Positions 1-5,454 of a stretch of 5,583 nt of DNA are shown here, in pieces. The DNA lies in contig JASLDA010000096.1 of assembly GCA_030151745.1 (NCBI GenBank), positions 1 through 5,583 of the forward strand, written 5' to 3'. The notes beneath the pieces are model-generated. The model worked only from the letters and a program-made list of their open reading frames with translations, ran no database searches and had not been told where the DNA came from. A program made the position numbers and the translations under genes. The DNA comes from Chitinophagaceae bacterium. GTDB taxonomy: Bacteria > Bacteroidota > Bacteroidia > Chitinophagales > Chitinophagaceae. Positions within the stretch are counted from its first letter, which is position 1, and each line of letters opens with the position of its first letter.

Positions 1-51
1 GTTGTGCAGCTGGTACAGGATGGCGTAGCTCAGCGCATAGTCGTAGTACTG
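1..51 (-). other. Inverted fragment of the M2 peptidase coding sequence
   Basis: Read on the minus strand from base 51 down to base 1, this stretch encodes QYYDYALSYAILYQLHN and runs off the window edge. It overlaps in sequence with the plus-strand fragment that starts at 53 and adds five residues upstream of it. By alignment from memory with human testis ACE, the codons at 46-48 and 37-39 correspond to Tyr520 and Tyr523, which contact substrate and transition state. These residues are absent from the plus-strand copy because the fold-back junction replaces them. The fragment is best read as a misoriented piece of the same gene, not as a second gene. Confidence 0.75.
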
Positions 52-88
52 CGCGCTGAGCTACGCCATCCTGTACCAGCTGCACAAC
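1..88. repeat. Perfect 36-bp inverted repeat at the window edge (fold-back)
   Basis: Bases 1-36 are the exact reverse complement of bases 53-88, with a 16-nt spacer (37-52, atagtcgtagtactgc). Both arms code for the same piece of an M2-family peptidase, one on each strand. Read on the minus strand, the spacer continues the same protein upstream (residues QYYDY), so the sequence folds back on itself inside one gene. A perfect stem in coding DNA that begins at base 1 is what a chimeric or folded-back contig end produces. A true inverted duplication is possible but less likely. The short gcgc runs at 33-36 and 51-56 could be the microhomology at the switch point. Confidence 0.95.
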
Positions 89-334
89 CACATTGCAAAG
101 AATATCCTCCACCAGGATCCCCGCGCAACGAACTACTACGGGCACAAGGAGATCGGTGATTTCCTGCGCAATATCCTGAAATACGGCGCGGCCAAGGACT
201 GGCGTACCGTCCTGAAGGAAAGCACGGGCGACGAGCTGAACGCCAAAGCGATGCTGGAATACTTCTCCCCGCTGACGGCATGGCTGAAACAGCAGAACCA
301 GGGCCGCAAATACACCCTGCCTGAAACGCTCTGA
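53..334 (+). CDS. M2-family peptidyl-dipeptidase (ACE-like), C-terminal fragment
   Basis: The last 93 codons of a zinc peptidyl-dipeptidase of the angiotensin-converting-enzyme family (M2), which removes dipeptides from peptide C-termini and in bacteria is usually periplasmic or exported. The fragment reads ALSYAILYQLHN, then a helix around NYYGHKEIGDFL, then the family-typical ending AMLEYFSPLTAWLKQQN and GRKYTL before TGA at 332-334. This matches the ACE C-terminal region (compare SAMLSYFKPLLDWL of ACE). Nothing of the HExxH zinc site is present, because the rest of the gene (normally about 600 residues) lies outside the window. In frame, a TAG at 44-46 in the fold-back spacer blocks the upstream reading, so 53 marks the end of authentic colinear sequence and not a start codon. 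The glycosyltransferase gene begins 56 nt downstream on the same strand. Confidence 0.88.
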   Translation, partial: ALSYAILYQLHNHIAKNILHQDPRATNYYGHKEIGDFLRNILKYGAAKDWRTVLKESTGDELNAKAMLEYFSPLTAWLKQQNQGRKYTLPETL

Positions 335-390
335 TAAAGCCGCTCCCGGTAGCCGACAGCGCGGTCCGCGAATCTTGTTTCTTTGCAGCC

Positions 391-1626
391 ATGGATGCCC
401 GGCCGCTCATCGCGATTTTCTGCAACAGCTTTCCGCCTGAACGGGGTGCGGCCGCCCAGCGCATGCATCATATCGCTGCGCTGCTCCGTGATGCCGGCTA
501 CCGGGTCGAGGTTGTGAGCAGCATGCCCAATTATCCACAGGGCCGGATCTTCCCGGGCTACCGCGGCCGCCTGCAATGCTTCGAAACCGTGGACGGCATA
601 TACGTTCAGCGCTGCTGGCTTTATCCGTCCAACAGCGGATCGGCGGCACCGCGCGCCGCGAACCTGCTCAGCCAGGTGCTATCGTTCCGGCTCTTCGCAT
701 TCCGGCGGATTCTGAAGCTCCGGCCTGCCCTGGTCATCGTCTCGTCCCCGCCGCTGCCCATGGCTTCCGCCGCCGTGCAATACTTCAGCCTGGCCGGCGT
801 CCCGGTCCTGCTCAACATCAGCGATCTCTGGCCGCTTTCCGCGAAAGCGCTCGGCGCGGCCTCGGGAAGCCGGGTCTACCGCATGCTGCAAAACTGGGAG
901 CACCGTATGTACGAGCTGGCCAGCGCCGTCAGCGGGCAGAGCCGGGCCATCCTGGTACACGTGCAGGCAAGCCTGGCCCGCCCCAAGCCGCAGTTCCTGC
1001 TCCGCAATCTTCCCGCGGCCGGGCCGACGCCACAACGCGGGCAGGTCCACGGGAATGAGCTCCGCATAGTTTATCCGGGTCTTCTCGGCCACGCACAGGG
1101 GCTGCAGGCGCTGATCGCCGCCATTGACTGGAAAGGCCTGGATGCGAGTCTCGATATCTACGGCGAAGGCGCCGAGCAGGCAGCGGTGCAGGACTGGATC
1201 GACGCACACCCGGAACAGCCGGTCCGGCTGCTGCAGCCCATCGCCGCCGAAGAGCTCGGGGAACGCTTTGCCGGTTACGACGCTATGCTCGTACCCCTTG
1301 TCGGCGAGATTCCCGGAGCAGTGCCCAGCAAGCTTTTTACGGCGATGCATGCCGGCCTGCCGGTACTCTACAGTGCCGGCGGCGAAGGAGCCGGCATCAT
1401 CCGGGACTATGAGCTGGGGCTCGTCAGCGCTCCCGGGGACTATGAAGCCCTAGCTGATTCGATCCGCTCGTTCCGGCGGCTGGACGCCCGCGCGCGTGAA
1501 GCCCTGCGAACGAATCTGCTCCGGGCCGGGATGCAGGACTTCAACCGTGAAGTCCAGGACGGGCGCTTCCTGAGTTTCGTCCGGCAATTGATTCAATCGG
1601 AGCAGAACTTAGATGCGCCAATCTGA
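391..1626 (+). CDS. GT4-type glycosyltransferase, WbuB/WcaI-like
   Basis: A complete 411-residue retaining glycosyltransferase of the GT-B fold, probably transferring a sugar from a nucleotide-sugar donor during surface polysaccharide or glycolipid synthesis at the cytoplasmic face of the membrane. The N-terminal acceptor domain (about 1-210) has the WbuB/WcaI-type opening SFPPERGAAAQRMHHIAALL (13-32) and VVSSMPNYPQG (41-51), with ISDLWP at 143-148. The C-terminal donor domain (about 222-400) has VYPGLLGHAQGL (227-238), IYGEGAE (256-262), DAMLVPL (297-303) and VPSKLFTAMHAGLPVL (311-326). The glutamate often found three residues after PSK is Thr317 here; WcaI-like members also differ there. 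There is no transmembrane segment or signal peptide. ATG at 391 leads straight into the first beta strand and no in-frame ATG lies just upstream. No Shine-Dalgarno is obvious. Donor and acceptor cannot be told from sequence. It could be co-transcribed with the peptidase, though the two have no evident functional link. Confidence 0.93.
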   Translation: MDARPLIAIFCNSFPPERGAAAQRMHHIAALLRDAGYRVEVVSSMPNYPQGRIFPGYRGRLQCFETVDGIYVQRCWLYPSNSGSAAPRAANLLSQVLSFRLFAFRRILKLRPALVIVSSPPLPMASAAVQYFSLAGVPVLLNISDLWPLSAKALGAASGSRVYRMLQNWEHRMYELASAVSGQSRAILVHVQASLARPKPQFLLRNLPAAGPTPQRGQVHGNELRIVYPGLLGHAQGLQALIAAIDWKGLDASLDIYGEGAEQAAVQDWIDAHPEQPVRLLQPIAAEELGERFAGYDAMLVPLVGEIPGAVPSKLFTAMHAGLPVLYSAGGEGAGIIRDYELGLVSAPGDYEALADSIRSFRRLDARAREALRTNLLRAGMQDFNREVQDGRFLSFVRQLIQSEQNLDAPI

Positions 1627-1696
1627 ACGTTTCAGGGCGGCACCTTGAGCTACCGCACTGCGCGCAGCAATCATGCAGGAAGCGACAATGGAATCT

Positions 1697-1758
1697 GCAC
1701 TGCATTTCGTCCATGTCATCCGAGCTTATCGAAGGACCGCATGGACAAAATGCAGTGC
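1697..1758. repeat. Imperfect palindrome, probable dispersed intergenic repeat (copy 1)
   Basis: Arms 1697-1715 and 1740-1758 are complementary at 18 of 19 positions (gcactgcattt... with ...aaatgcagtgc) around a 24-nt loop. The single mismatch (C1708 against A1747) becomes a G·U pair if the minus strand is transcribed, so a minus-strand RNA would have a full 19-bp stem. The loop carries gagcttatcgaaggacc. From memory this resembles a short motif, close to gagcttgtcgaagga, that recurs in intergenic DNA of many bacteria. There is no T-tract, so a terminator is unlikely. Whether it is repeated in this genome cannot be seen from the window. Confidence 0.6.
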
Positions 1759-1766
1759 CTCCGGAG

Positions 1767-1832
1767 CTTCTCCTGTCGTGGTTCGACTCCGGTTCGCCCA
1801 ACCCGAACCTGCGCTCACCATGACAGGAAAAG
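1767..1832. repeat. Imperfect palindrome with nested hairpin (copy 2)
   Basis: Arms 1771-1782 and 1817-1828 (tcctgtcgtggt with accatgacagga) pair along 12 bp with one G·T (G·U in a plus-strand RNA). The outer bases 1767-1769 and 1830-1832 add three more pairs after one mismatch. Inside sits a second small hairpin, ggttcg (1791-1796) with cgaacc (1804-1809) around a 7-nt loop. The outer part recalls the ttcgactccgctcaccatgaca type of dispersed intergenic repeat known to me from other genomes; the nested hairpin may be an insertion into it. It lies only 8 nt from the first palindrome, so the two may form one composite element. Confidence 0.55.
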
Positions 1833-1890
1833 AGGCTCACTCAACGACCTGTCGCTGGCGGACATGAGCAAAAGGAATCCACGACCTGAA

Positions 1891-1926
1891 ATAAAAAACG
1901 GCTGACCCTCGACAGGGCCAGCCGTT
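1891..1926 (-). terminator. Rho-independent terminator for the susCD-ompA operon
   Basis: On the minus strand a hairpin of 8 bp (AACGGCTG type, 1919-1926 with 1897-1904), one A/C mismatch (1905/1918), then 4 bp (1906-1909 with 1914-1917) and a cgac-type tetraloop is followed directly by six T residues and AT (1898-1891). Two of the T residues also pair in the stem base. It lies about 110 nt past the OmpA stop codon. On the plus strand the hairpin is followed by gttcataa and lacks a T-run, so it should act mainly on the minus strand. Confidence 0.85.
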
Positions 1927-1994
1927 GTTCATAAACGGGTCTGGTATCGTACCGGATGCGCTGTGGACCAGCGTGCCGCTGAGAGCCGCAGCGT

Positions 1995-2025
1995 ATCAGG
2001 CCGTCTTTTTATAAGGCGGCCTGAT
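1995..2025. other. 13-bp hairpin just past the OmpA stop codon
   Basis: Bases 1995-2007 (atcaggccgtctt) pair with 2013-2025 around a 5-nt loop (tttat). Twelve pairs are Watson-Crick and T2004 against G2016 is a wobble in a plus-strand RNA; in the minus-strand RNA that position is an A·C mismatch. It starts 11 nt after the stop codon at 2037-2039. Neither strand has a T-tract after the stem. It could protect the mRNA 3' end or be a weak first terminator ahead of the stronger one at 1891-1926. Confidence 0.55.
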
Positions 2026-2036
2026 GCTCATCGGTA

Positions 2037-3482
2037 TTATTTCTTGTAGTTGCGGAGCTTGAGGACCGTACGGCGGTTCTGCGCGCGCCCAGCAGCCGTC
2101 CCGTTGTCGGCTACAGGCTGTGTTTCGCCGAAGCCCGTGGCGGTCATACGATCTGCGCTGATGCCATGGCCGGAGAGATAGTCGCGAACAGCATCGGCCC
2201 GGCGCTGGCTCAGATCCATGTTGGTGTATGTCTTAGGCTGCACGTTGTCCGTATGGCCTTCGATATCGGCGTACAGGCTCGGGTCGGCCTTCAGGATCGC
2301 AACAACTGCGTCCAGGCTCTTGTAGGAAATCGGCTTCAGGGTCGCCTTGCCGGTCTCGAAGAAGATGGCCTTGGCCGCCTTATCCACCTGCATGATGACC
2401 TCCTTGCGGATCTCGGGGCAGCCCTGATTCGTGGTCGAATACACATCCGGGCAACGGTCTACGTCGTCTGCGAAGCCGTCATTGTCCCTGTCGGGAACCG
2501 GGCAGCCCTGGCGCTCGACGGTACCGGCCTGATACGGGCACTTGTCTTTGTTATCCGGCACTCCGTCGCCATCGGAATCGGGGCAGCCGTTGAACTGGGC
2601 AAGGCCTGCAACCAGCGGGCATTCATCATCCTTGTCGGAGATGCCGTCGCCGTCAGAATCCGGGCAGCCGTTGAACTGGGCCATGCCGGGGATAGTCGGG
2701 CACTGGTCCTCCGCGTCTTCGATACCGTCGTTGTCCGTATCCAGGGGTGCCAGCTTTGCCGTAGCGTCTGCGGCAGGCGGCTTCGGCACTCTGTACCCCG
2801 GCTTGAACCAATATACGAACCCGAGGGAATGCTGGATAGCATTCGCGTCATGGCTGGTAGCCGCAACGCGAAACGCGCTCTCGATGTTGAGATTGAGATT
2901 CTTATCCTTCGTGAGGTTTACATTGACACCGAGCCCCAGGGGGATATTGGCGCCGAAATAGCTGTCATGATATGTTCCTGCAATGCCGGCCAGGATGTAC
3001 GGCGACGCGATCCAATGCCGCTTGTCAAGGATGTTATAGTGGAAGCGTGCATCCAGATTGCCCAGAAACTTCTCATTCTTCAGGCGGGTATCGTCATTTC
3101 TAGTCCGCTGGACATAGAGCGTATCGTCATTGCCCGTCGGCTGATCCATGAAACCCATCGTCAGGCTGAAGTTCAGGTCGAAATGGCTGCCTGCCTCGAG
3201 CCAGTAGCCGAACGTACCCACAGGGCGCCAGAGCAGCGCGCGGTGATACACCGTATCGATGCCGGGAGTGCCGGGAGTCGTCGGCGTAGCGGTGCCGTTC
3301 TTATCCTCTGTGTACTTGAGGTGGAGCTTGTCGTTCAGGAAATAGCGGCCGGTCTGGGGTCCGTAGAAATCATAGGCCCCGAAAGAGATGCTGATACCAT
3401 GTCGGTTCTGTGCGTCGGAAACCGCGGGCAGCAGCAGGGCCGCTGTACATAAACCGGCACAAAAAGCGTTTTTAAGCGTCAT
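2037..3482 (-). CDS. OmpA-family protein with TSP3 repeats and peptidoglycan-binding domain
   Basis: A 481-residue outer-membrane protein predicted to anchor the outer membrane to peptidoglycan. Residues 1-24 form a signal peptide (hydrophobic core LCTAALLLPAV, likely cleaved near SDA). Residues 25-230 look like a beta-barrel: alternating strands such as LNFSLTMGF and GLGVNVNL, ending at LGFVYWFKPG. A proline/alanine linker (232-246) leads to four thrombospondin type-3 calcium-binding repeats at 248, 275, 302 and 331, each D-x-D-x-D-G followed by a CP motif. The OmpA-like domain (about 362-478) has FFETGKATL, IEGHTDN (407-413), DLSQRRADAVRDYL (423-436) and GRAQNRRT. Asp412 and Arg428 match the E. 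coli OmpA Asp271/Arg286 pair that holds diaminopimelate. The ATG at 3482 gives a clean signal peptide. The gene lies 24 nt after the small lipoprotein gene with no visible promoter between, so it is probably the last gene of the susCD operon. TAA lies at 2037-2039. Confidence 0.95.
   Translation of the reverse strand: MTLKNAFCAGLCTAALLLPAVSDAQNRHGISISFGAYDFYGPQTGRYFLNDKLHLKYTEDKNGTATPTTPGTPGIDTVYHRALLWRPVGTFGYWLEAGSHFDLNFSLTMGFMDQPTGNDDTLYVQRTRNDDTRLKNEKFLGNLDARFHYNILDKRHWIASPYILAGIAGTYHDSYFGANIPLGLGVNVNLTKDKNLNLNIESAFRVAATSHDANAIQHSLGFVYWFKPGYRVPKPPAADATAKLAPLDTDNDGIEDAEDQCPTIPGMAQFNGCPDSDGDGISDKDDECPLVAGLAQFNGCPDSDGDGVPDNKDKCPYQAGTVERQGCPVPDRDNDGFADDVDRCPDVYSTTNQGCPEIRKEVIMQVDKAAKAIFFETGKATLKPISYKSLDAVVAILKADPSLYADIEGHTDNVQPKTYTNMDLSQRRADAVRDYLSGHGISADRMTATGFGETQPVADNGTAAGRAQNRRTVLKLRNYKK
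2563..2681 (-). repeat. 81-bp-period direct repeats in the TSP3 segment of ompA
   Basis: The 38-bp stretches 2563-2600 and 2644-2681 differ at 3 positions and lie 81 bp (27 codons) apart. They encode two identical copies of AQFNGCPDSDGDG (residues 268-280 and 295-307). The flanking repeats are more diverged. This fits a recent duplication or gene conversion of one calcium-binding TSP3 unit. Confidence 0.85.
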
Positions 3483-3506
3483 AGTTGAGTCTGTTTAATG
3501 CTGCGG

Positions 3507-3989
3507 TTAACGATAAATCATTAAGGGAATGGTTGCATTGTCTCCGGGCAGGTAGCCGATCTTCAGCGAGCCGGTGGTCGGGCCGCTTACGGAAACCAGG
3601 CGCAGGGTAGCTTCAGAGCTGTCGACACCCGTCGGAAGATAGTTTGCCGGTATGGGGAAAGCCGTGATCCAGCTGTTCCGCTGCGGCAGCAGCGTACGGG
3701 TATAGGTTATGTCCGGCACATTTGCGACTGCTGCATGGAGGACAAGCGTAGCCGTCAGCGTATCCGGGAAGGAAACCCTCGAGCTCAGGATAGCCGTGCC
3801 TTCCGAATTGATCGTATCTCCCTCAGAGTATTGGAGGGTATCGGTCTGCCAGGCGTCGACCGGGATGGTGATATAATTCGCCGTACGCCCATTGTTGAGG
3901 TCGTACTCGTCCGACTTGTACTTCTCGCAGGAGGCCACGCCGAACAGCAGCACGAGCGCACTCAACGCGAGGATTATATTATTTCTCAT
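3507..3989 (-). CDS. Small lipoprotein of unknown function in susCD operon
   Basis: A 160-residue lipoprotein that I do not recognise as a named family. Residues 1-21 form a lipoprotein signal peptide: MRNN, a hydrophobic core IILALSALVLLFG, and the lipobox VASC with the acylated cysteine at 21. The residues after the cysteine, EKYKSDEYD, are rich in charge, as in export signals that send Bacteroidota lipoproteins to the cell surface (inference). The rest (about 38-160) alternates hydrophobic and polar residues, with strands such as YITIPV, TATLVLHAAV and GSLKIGYL, suggesting a beta-sandwich; there is no catalytic motif. SusCD operons often carry such small accessory lipoproteins (for example DUF1735- or DUF4843-type proteins), but I cannot assign it to either. 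It lies 21 nt after the susD stop and 24 nt before ompA, so it is most likely co-transcribed. It may assist substrate capture or decorate the complex. Confidence 0.85.
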   Translation of the reverse strand: MRNNIILALSALVLLFGVASCEKYKSDEYDLNNGRTANYITIPVDAWQTDTLQYSEGDTINSEGTAILSSRVSFPDTLTATLVLHAAVANVPDITYTRTLLPQRNSWITAFPIPANYLPTGVDSSEATLRLVSVSGPTTGSLKIGYLPGDNATIPLMIYR

Positions 3990-4010
3990 ACTAAATTGTG
4001 TTAAAGTCGG

Positions 4011-5453
4011 TTAGAGGTCAAACCAAAGCGGATCGTAGTAGAAGGGGATCACCTTCGGTGCATTCGGATTCGGAGTTACTTCTTCCGCCAGCGGATAGGT
4101 CAGGCGGCGGATGAGCGGCCCGTTCGGCGCACCCGGCGGCAGGCTCAGCGCCGGCACTTCGGAGCCGATGGGCCCGCTGCGGCGCCATTGCGTGAAGGCT
4201 TCGATCGGGCGGTCCATCAGATCGATCCATTGCTGCAGGTGAATTTCGTTCACGGGATTCGCTACGCTCGCAAGGCTCTTGCTGGTCGAGAAGGCCGTGG
4301 CGTTGGCAGGACTGACCCCATAATAGAGGCAGGCCTGGTTCAATGCCTGCTGGTAATAGTTGTTTGCAGTGCTGAGATCCTGTGTTACACCCAGACCGCG
4401 CGCATATGCTTCGGCCATAAAGAACAATTGCTCGTGGTAGGAGAAGATCAGCTCCGGAGCGGTGGCACGATAGAGGTAGGCGCTGATGGTGCTGGTGCTG
4501 TCGTCGGCTTCCTGCTCGGTATTCACACCGCGGAAGCTCGTCGAAATATGGCGGTCGAAATACTGGGGCAGGCGCGGATCGCTCTGGGCCAGCATCGGCT
4601 GCAGCACCGTATTGTTGGCGAAGAAGAAAAGATTGCTGCCGCCCGCGTAGCGAACCAGCAGCCGGTATTTCGGGTTTTCCGTGTTGGCTGCGGAATAGAA
4701 GGGGAATTGGAGGTTCTGAGTTGCAGCGTTCAGCATGCTGGTACCAGATACCAGGTTGCCGATTTGGGTCGCGACACCGGGCTCCTTATCGACAAGCGAG
4801 AACAGCACGCGGAGCTTCAGGCCATTCGCCGCCCGGGCCCAGTTGCTCATATTGCCGGTATAGAACAGATCCGCGGATGTGATCTTCGGAGCGGTCGCGG
4901 TGAGATCGATCTGGGCCAGCGAGGAATCGAGCATCGAAAGCACCCGGTGCAGCACCTGCTGCTGGGGGTCGAAATGGGGATACGGGATATTCGTATTCCA
5001 GGCCTCGCTTGCCGGCACATCTCCCCAGAGCATGGTGGCTTCGTACAGGCACTCCGCCATCATGATCCTGGAAACAGCCGCGGCGTTATTGTTCCGGGGC
5101 GTCGCAGCCTCGGCGATATCGATCGCCTGCTTGAAGTTGTTCCCCGAGGAGGAATAGTACGTCTTCCAGGTATTCCCCAGCGAGTAAATGCTGATATCGT
5201 AGACATTGCCTGCTCCCCAGCCGAAGTTGCCTCCGGAGGCGATGGTCTGCGCAGCCAGCGCGACTGAAATATACGCGTCTCCGCCGGCGCGTGTCGCGGC
5301 CAGGTTGACGGCAGCGTAGTTGAACAGCAGTCCCGGGTCAACTGAAGTTGCCGCGTTTGGGCTGTCATTAATATCCAGGTATTTGCGGCAGGAGCTCACG
5401 CTGAACAGGGTCGCGCAAGCAAGAGCCGATATGGCTATTTTTTTAAGCTTCAT
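4011..5453 (-). CDS. SusD/RagB-like nutrient-binding outer membrane lipoprotein
   Basis: A 480-residue surface lipoprotein that, with SusC, binds substrate and acts as a lid over the TonB-dependent channel. The signal peptide MKLKKIAISALACATLFSVSSC ends in a lipobox with Cys22, followed by the family-typical RKYLDINDSPN (23-33). The helical body includes SusD landmarks: AECLYEATMLWGDVPASEAW (133-152), SNWARAANGLKLRVLFSLVD (203-222), FFMAEAYARG (344-353), EIHLQQWIDLMDRPIEAFTQWRR (403-425) and the C-terminal RRLTYPLAEEVTPNPN (449-464). Together these fit the SusD-like_2 branch (PF12771), from memory. I chose the ATG at 5453-5451 over one 23 codons upstream because only it places a lipoprotein signal at the N-terminus and starts 1 nt after the susC stop; the longer frame would overlap susC. 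No Shine-Dalgarno is visible, so translation is probably coupled to susC. The ligand cannot be told from sequence. Confidence 0.95.
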   Translation of the reverse strand: MKLKKIAISALACATLFSVSSCRKYLDINDSPNAATSVDPGLLFNYAAVNLAATRAGGDAYISVALAAQTIASGGNFGWGAGNVYDISIYSLGNTWKTYYSSSGNNFKQAIDIAEAATPRNNNAAAVSRIMMAECLYEATMLWGDVPASEAWNTNIPYPHFDPQQQVLHRVLSMLDSSLAQIDLTATAPKITSADLFYTGNMSNWARAANGLKLRVLFSLVDKEPGVATQIGNLVSGTSMLNAATQNLQFPFYSAANTENPKYRLLVRYAGGSNLFFFANNTVLQPMLAQSDPRLPQYFDRHISTSFRGVNTEQEADDSTSTISAYLYRATAPELIFSYHEQLFFMAEAYARGLGVTQDLSTANNYYQQALNQACLYYGVSPANATAFSTSKSLASVANPVNEIHLQQWIDLMDRPIEAFTQWRRSGPIGSEVPALSLPPGAPNGPLIRRLTYPLAEEVTPNPNAPKVIPFYYDPLWFDL

Positions 5454-5454
5454 C

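Larger units (their letters stand above)
1627..2036. other. Convergent intergenic region with palindromes and terminators
   Basis: This 410-base stretch separates the plus-strand glycosyltransferase from the end of the minus-strand operon. I see no credible gene: the short open frames of 60-100 residues have no recognisable domain and run through the palindromes. It holds a weak 6-bp hairpin right after the glycosyltransferase stop (1632-1637 with 1643-1648, no T-run), two larger imperfect palindromes (1697-1758 and 1767-1832), a minus-strand terminator (1891-1926), a short hairpin (1959-1963 with 1969-1973), and a 13-bp hairpin next to the OmpA stop (1995-2025). No clear plus-strand terminator with a T-tract is present for the glycosyltransferase. 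Confidence 0.75.

Noticed and set aside
378..385. TTTCTTTG just before the glycosyltransferase start, resembling the Bacteroidota -7 element TAnnTTTG
   Set aside because: The A of the consensus is missing, there is no TTG-type -33 element about 20 bp upstream, and it would leave an almost leaderless transcript. Too weak to call a promoter.
679..1350. A 223-codon minus-strand frame inside the glycosyltransferase
   Set aside because: It overlaps conserved glycosyltransferase motifs and shows no domain of its own.
1632..1648. A small hairpin right after the glycosyltransferase stop as its terminator
   Set aside because: The stem is only 6 bp with one wobble and no T-run follows.
1541..1905. 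Short open frames (64-99 codons) in the convergent intergenic region
   Set aside because: They run through the palindromes, have no recognisable domain and begin without a plausible ribosome-binding site.
2166..3452. A 428-codon open frame on the plus strand opposite ompA
   Set aside because: It is antisense to a gene with clear signal peptide, TSP3 and OmpA domains. Its peptide has no recognisable domain and looks like a by-product of GC-rich codon use.
4188..5267. A 359-codon open frame on the plus strand opposite susD
   Set aside because: The susD reading is unambiguous. The antisense peptide shows no domain, signal peptide or sensible composition.
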